Positions 16,779 to 19,880 of a stretch of DNA of 19,880 bases are shown piece after piece. The number at the start of each line of letters is the position of its first letter. Position 1 is the stretch's first letter. The position numbers were made by a program, and so were the translations under genes. Origin of the DNA: Fidelibacterota bacterium (GTDB lineage: Bacteria > Fidelibacterota > Marinisomatia > SCGC-AAA003-L08 > D37C17). The notes beneath the pieces are model-generated. The model was not told the DNA's origin. It saw only the letters and a list, made by a program, of their open reading frames with translations, and did not search any database. The stretch is taken from the NCBI GenBank assembly GCA_002704685.1, contig PAHD01000020.1, positions 1 through 19,880 on the forward strand. Reading direction: 5' to 3'.

Positions 16779-18207
16779 AAATAAACTCTTTTACTGTATT
16801 TATATCTGAATGATTTATTTTTTTATTTTTTATTATTTGATATTTTTCGACACCTTTACCTAAAATTAATATTATAGAGTTTTTATTATTCATAGCAGAT
16901 ATTATTGCTTTTCTTCTATCTTTAATAATTTGATATTCAGTGTTTGCTATACCACTACATATATTATCAATAATTTTATCTTCGTCTTCAAATCTTGGAT
17001 TATCATTTGTTATATATATGTAATCAGAATAATTGCTTGCAATTTTACCCATAAGCTTTCTTTTTGATGTATCTCTGTTTCCACCACATCCAAATACTGT
17101 TATTATTTTTTTATTCTTATTTTTTAGTTCAAATATATTTTTAAAAATATTTGAAAATGCATCTGGAGTATGTGCATAATCAATTATTATTGTATTACTT
17201 TTATAATTATATTTTTCTAATCTTCCTGGAACATTATTAAAATATTTTATTGATTGAATTATATCATTTTTGCATATTCCAAGCTCAAATGCACATAGAA
17301 TTGCTGCACTTAAATTATAAAGATTAAATTTTCCTATTAATGGAGTTTCTAATTCAAATAATTCAGATTTATATTTAATTATTGCTTTAGATTTTTCAAT
17401 ATTTAAACTATAATCTTTAATATATAGATCAGCTTTTTTATTAAATCCATATGTAGAATAATTACAATTAATTTTATTTATTATTTTTTTAGTGTAAGGA
17501 TCATCATCATTTAATATAGCTGTAGATTTTTTATTTAATTGAGTAAATAATTTTAACTTTGCATTAAAATAATTTTCAATAGATTTATGGAAATCTAGAT
17601 GGTCATGTCCAATGTTAGTAAATATTGCAATATTTACATCAACATCATTTGTCCTATAAAGTTCAATAGCATGAGAAGATATTTCCATTGGAACATATTC
17701 AATGCCACCCCTTTTAATCGTATCAAGAATTTGCTGTAATTCTATTGATTCAGGTGTTGTAAATCCAGTAGATATCATACCAGAGGGAGTATTAAACCCA
17801 AGTGTACCTAGTGAACTGCTTGTCTTATTGTTTGCTTTTATTATGTAATCAATTATTTGAGTCGTAGTAGTTTTACCATTTGTTCCTGTAATTCCTATAA
17901 TATTAAGTTCTTTTGAAGGATTATTGTAAAAATTTGCAGCTATTTTGGACATTACTTTTCTTGGATTACTTACTTGAATAATTGGAATATTATCTAAAAT
18001 AGGAGCTCGCCCATTAGCAATAACTGCACTTGCACCTTTATTTACAGCTTCATAAATATAATCGTGTCCATCTTCTTTTTGTCCACTTATTGCTATAAAA
18101 AGACTACCTTCTTTTACTTTGCGAGAATCATAGGTGATATTTGAAATTTCTCTATTATCCGCTTCTCCTTGGTAATTAATATTTTTTAGTATCGATTGTA
18201 AATTCAT
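16768..18207 (-). CDS. murE: UDP-MurNAc-L-Ala-D-Glu--meso-diaminopimelate ligase MurE
   Basis: The cytoplasmic ligase that adds the third residue of the stem peptide. 479 residues, normal length. It shows YDSRKVKEGSLFIAI (26-40), P-loop GITGTNGKTTTT (105-116), STGFTTPES (146-154), MEISSHAIEL (174-183), NIGHDHLDFH (198-207), the probable carbamylated Lys217 (NAKLKLF), DYAHTPDA (343-350) and FGCGGNRD (372-379). The specificity motif DNPR (402-405) indicates meso-diaminopimelate rather than lysine as substrate. The following conserved motif reads GKGVE (450-454) instead of GKGHE: the glutamate that contacts diaminopimelate is kept, but histidine is replaced by valine. The ATG is 18 bases after the ftsI stop with no recognisable Shine-Dalgarno, and the gene overlaps murF by 11 bases. 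Confidence 0.97.
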   Translation of the reverse strand: MNLQSILKNINYQGEADNREISNITYDSRKVKEGSLFIAISGQKEDGHDYIYEAVNKGASAVIANGRAPILDNIPIIQVSNPRKVMSKIAANFYNNPSKELNIIGITGTNGKTTTTQIIDYIIKANNKTSSSLGTLGFNTPSGMISTGFTTPESIELQQILDTIKRGGIEYVPMEISSHAIELYRTNDVDVNIAIFTNIGHDHLDFHKSIENYFNAKLKLFTQLNKKSTAILNDDDPYTKKIINKINCNYSTYGFNKKADLYIKDYSLNIEKSKAIIKYKSELFELETPLIGKFNLYNLSAAILCAFELGICKNDIIQSIKYFNNVPGRLEKYNYKSNTIIIDYAHTPDAFSNIFKNIFELKNKNKKIITVFGCGGNRDTSKRKLMGKIASNYSDYIYITNDNPRFEDEDKIIDNICSGIANTEYQIIKDRRKAIISAMNNKNSIILILGKGVEKYQIIKNKKINHSDINTVKEFIYEN

Positions 18208-18225
18208 TATATTGAGAGTTTTATT

Positions 18226-19880
18226 TTACAAATTTGATTTTTTTTTTGTTTTTACTCCTGGCCTTAATGACTGCCAAATAACTTTACCTTTTAGTGTATT
18301 GGGTTCAAGCATAATACCATTTTCTCTTGCCAGCAAGATAGCTTCTTTAAATGTTTTACCTTTTAGATTAGGCATTTTTGTCTTTATAATTCTATTTTCA
18401 TATGGAGGTGTTTTTTTGATAGTAATATTCTTTTTAATTGTATCATTCTTCGCTGCTATAATTGGTGCTTTATTAAAGAAATATTTATCATTAATGATAA
18501 TCCTATTAATAATCTTCTTTGATGTTGGAACAGCACTTTCATTTGACCAATGCTTACCATATATAGGTGAATCAATAGATATAATCATTACATATTTAGG
18601 ATTATCAATTGGAAAAATAGATGCAAATGATGAAATAAACTCATTCTTTGAATATGCTCCATTAATAAATTTTTGAGCTGTACCAGTTTTTCCTCCAATT
18701 TTATATCCATTTAAATTTAGGTTTTTTGCTGTTCCCTTTATTACAACCTCATTTAAGCTAAGCAATATTTGATTTGAAATATTTTTATCAATTACTTTTC
18801 TTATTGGATTAATTTTTCTATTATAAATGATGCTATCATTTTTTGATATATTTTTTACTATATGAGGTTTTAGTAAGTATCCTCCATTTGCTAAAGCTGA
18901 ATAAGCAATTGCAAGTTGAATATTTGTAACACCTACTTCTTGACCAATAGAGATATAAGTTTTTGAGCATTTAGACCATTTTTTTAAATCTCTGAGAATT
19001 CCATTTGATTCACTTTTAAATGGTAGTCCTGTTGTTGAACCAAATCCAAAATTTTTACATAGCTTATAAATATTGTTATCATTAATATTTTCAGTAATTT
19101 TTGAAATTCCTATGTTACTTGAATGAATAAAGATTTCTTTTATTGTTAATGAATCGTGTTTTTCATGATCATTTAGCTTTTTTCCATTTATTAAACGAAA
19201 TTCACCATTTTCACAAAAATATTTTTTATTTAAGGATAGTTTTTGTTCGTATGCTGCTATTAGAGGAATAATTTTAAAAGTTGAACCTGGTTCGTATGAA
19301 TCAGATATGACTCTATTTTTGTAATTGTCAAATTCATAATCACCATAATTATTAGGATTAAAATCTGGAATAGATGCAATTGATATAATATCTCCTGTAA
19401 ATGGATCCATGATTATACCATTTGCAGATTTTGCATTTGTATCTAAAAATATATTGTTTAATTCATCTTGTAAAATTTGTTGAATATCTATGTCAATTGT
19501 TAGTTGTACTTGATTACCATTTAGATTATTATTTTTTTCTTCACTAAAGTATTGACCTTTTAATCCTTTTCTTAAAGTAGTTTTAACAGTATCTCCAGTT
19601 AATATAGTATTAAGACTTTCTTCTATCCCGTTTTGACCTACACCATCATCATTTACAAATCCTATAGCTTGTGAAGCAAAATTATTATAAGGATAAAAAC
19701 GTTTATTACTTTTTGTATACTGCAGACCATTTATATTTTTTATCTCTTTGATTATATTATTACAGTCTTTAAAAAATATATTCTTTTCAATTACAACGTA
19801 ATTAGATTTTTTACTTAATATATTTTTATAAATACTATCTGGTTTATTAAAGTTTTTTGAGAATAGATTAATAATTTTAT
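18226..19880 (-). CDS. ftsI: Septal peptidoglycan transpeptidase FtsI/PBP3 with C-terminal PASTA domain (5' partial)
   Basis: A class B penicillin-binding protein that crosslinks septal peptidoglycan with FtsW, in the periplasm. About 550 residues are visible and the frame stays open to the window edge. An ATG at 19410 begins inside the transpeptidase domain and is not the start. The visible N-terminal part belongs to the pedestal domain (NKRFYPYNNFASQAIGFVN segment). The transpeptidase motifs are STFK with the catalytic serine (19273-19284), SSN (19114-19122) and KTG in GGKTGTAQ (18682-18690). The last 50 or so residues form one PASTA domain (from KMPNLKGKTFKEA to the stop), as in SpoVD/PBP2x-like and several FCB-group FtsI proteins. 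The membrane anchor lies beyond the window. It heads the visible part of the dcw cluster, 18 bases before murE. Confidence 0.96.
   Translation of the reverse strand, partial: KIINLFSKNFNKPDSIYKNILSKKSNYVVIEKNIFFKDCNNIIKEIKNINGLQYTKSNKRFYPYNNFASQAIGFVNDDGVGQNGIEESLNTILTGDTVKTTLRKGLKGQYFSEEKNNNLNGNQVQLTIDIDIQQILQDELNNIFLDTNAKSANGIIMDPFTGDIISIASIPDFNPNNYGDYEFDNYKNRVISDSYEPGSTFKIIPLIAAYEQKLSLNKKYFCENGEFRLINGKKLNDHEKHDSLTIKEIFIHSSNIGISKITENINDNNIYKLCKNFGFGSTTGLPFKSESNGILRDLKKWSKCSKTYISIGQEVGVTNIQLAIAYSALANGGYLLKPHIVKNISKNDSIIYNRKINPIRKVIDKNISNQILLSLNEVVIKGTAKNLNLNGYKIGGKTGTAQKFINGAYSKNEFISSFASIFPIDNPKYVMIISIDSPIYGKHWSNESAVPTSKKIINRIIINDKYFFNKAPIIAAKNDTIKKNITIKKTPPYENRIIKTKMPNLKGKTFKEAILLARENGIMLEPNTLKGKVIWQSLRPGVKTKKKSNL

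Noticed and set aside
18212..18676. A 154-codon hydrophobic open frame on the + strand opposite ftsI
   Set aside because: It is antisense to the conserved transpeptidase and PASTA coding region. Its hydrophobic makeup is what the complement of Lys/Asn-rich AT-rich codons gives.
19408..19410. Apparent ftsI start giving a 394-residue protein
   Set aside because: The same frame continues without a stop to the window edge and encodes conserved pedestal-domain sequence, so the gene is cut by the window, not truncated.

Overview
The window is very AT-rich (roughly three quarters A+T by eye) and almost completely coding. It holds two tightly packed, convergent gene blocks, both bacterial. The low G+C, near-zero intergenic space, a PASTA-tailed FtsI, a YfhO-type membrane protein and a histidine kinase with a 'KETAHQLGTP' H-box together suggest a streamlined, probably marine, Gram-negative-type bacterium of the FCB group. 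A Marinimicrobia/SAR406-like lineage is my best guess and a divergent Bacteroidota lineage is the alternative. This is inference from family resemblance, not a database match.

Left block, + strand, 1-6249: a 5'-truncated DPM1/GtrB-like family 2 glycosyltransferase with two C-terminal membrane segments, a GT4 glycosyltransferase, a rhamnosyltransferase-like GT2, a 781-residue YfhO-family polytopic membrane protein, and a membrane sensor histidine kinase. Every junction overlaps (4, 4, 4 and 17 bases), so the genes are probably co-transcribed and translationally coupled. The first four look like lipid-linked sugar transfer and surface glycan assembly. The kinase has no response regulator in the window, and its connection to the glycan genes is unknown.

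Right block, - strand, 19880-6229: a division and cell wall (dcw) cluster in transcription order ftsI (5' end beyond the window), murE, murF, mraY, murD, ftsW, murG, murC, ftsQ, ftsA, ftsZ. It encodes the cytoplasmic stem-peptide ligases MurC/D/E/F (MurE carries the DNPR motif of meso-diaminopimelate ligases), lipid I and lipid II synthesis (MraY, MurG), the septal polymerase and crosslinking pair (FtsW, FtsI), and divisome scaffolding (FtsQ, FtsA, FtsZ). murB and ddl, often found between murC and ftsQ elsewhere, are absent here.

The two blocks meet tail to tail with a 21-base overlap of the kinase and ftsZ 3' ends and no visible terminator. Only about 36 bases of the window (18 before murE, 4 before ftsA, 14 before ftsZ) are non-coding, so there is no stretch over 300 bases without a gene. 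I saw no RNA genes, mobile elements, CRISPR arrays or long repeats. I do not see a clearly new biological system. The points most worth a second look are the orphan kinase at the end of a glycan operon, the convergent overlap at ftsZ, and a substituted KGHE motif in MurE.
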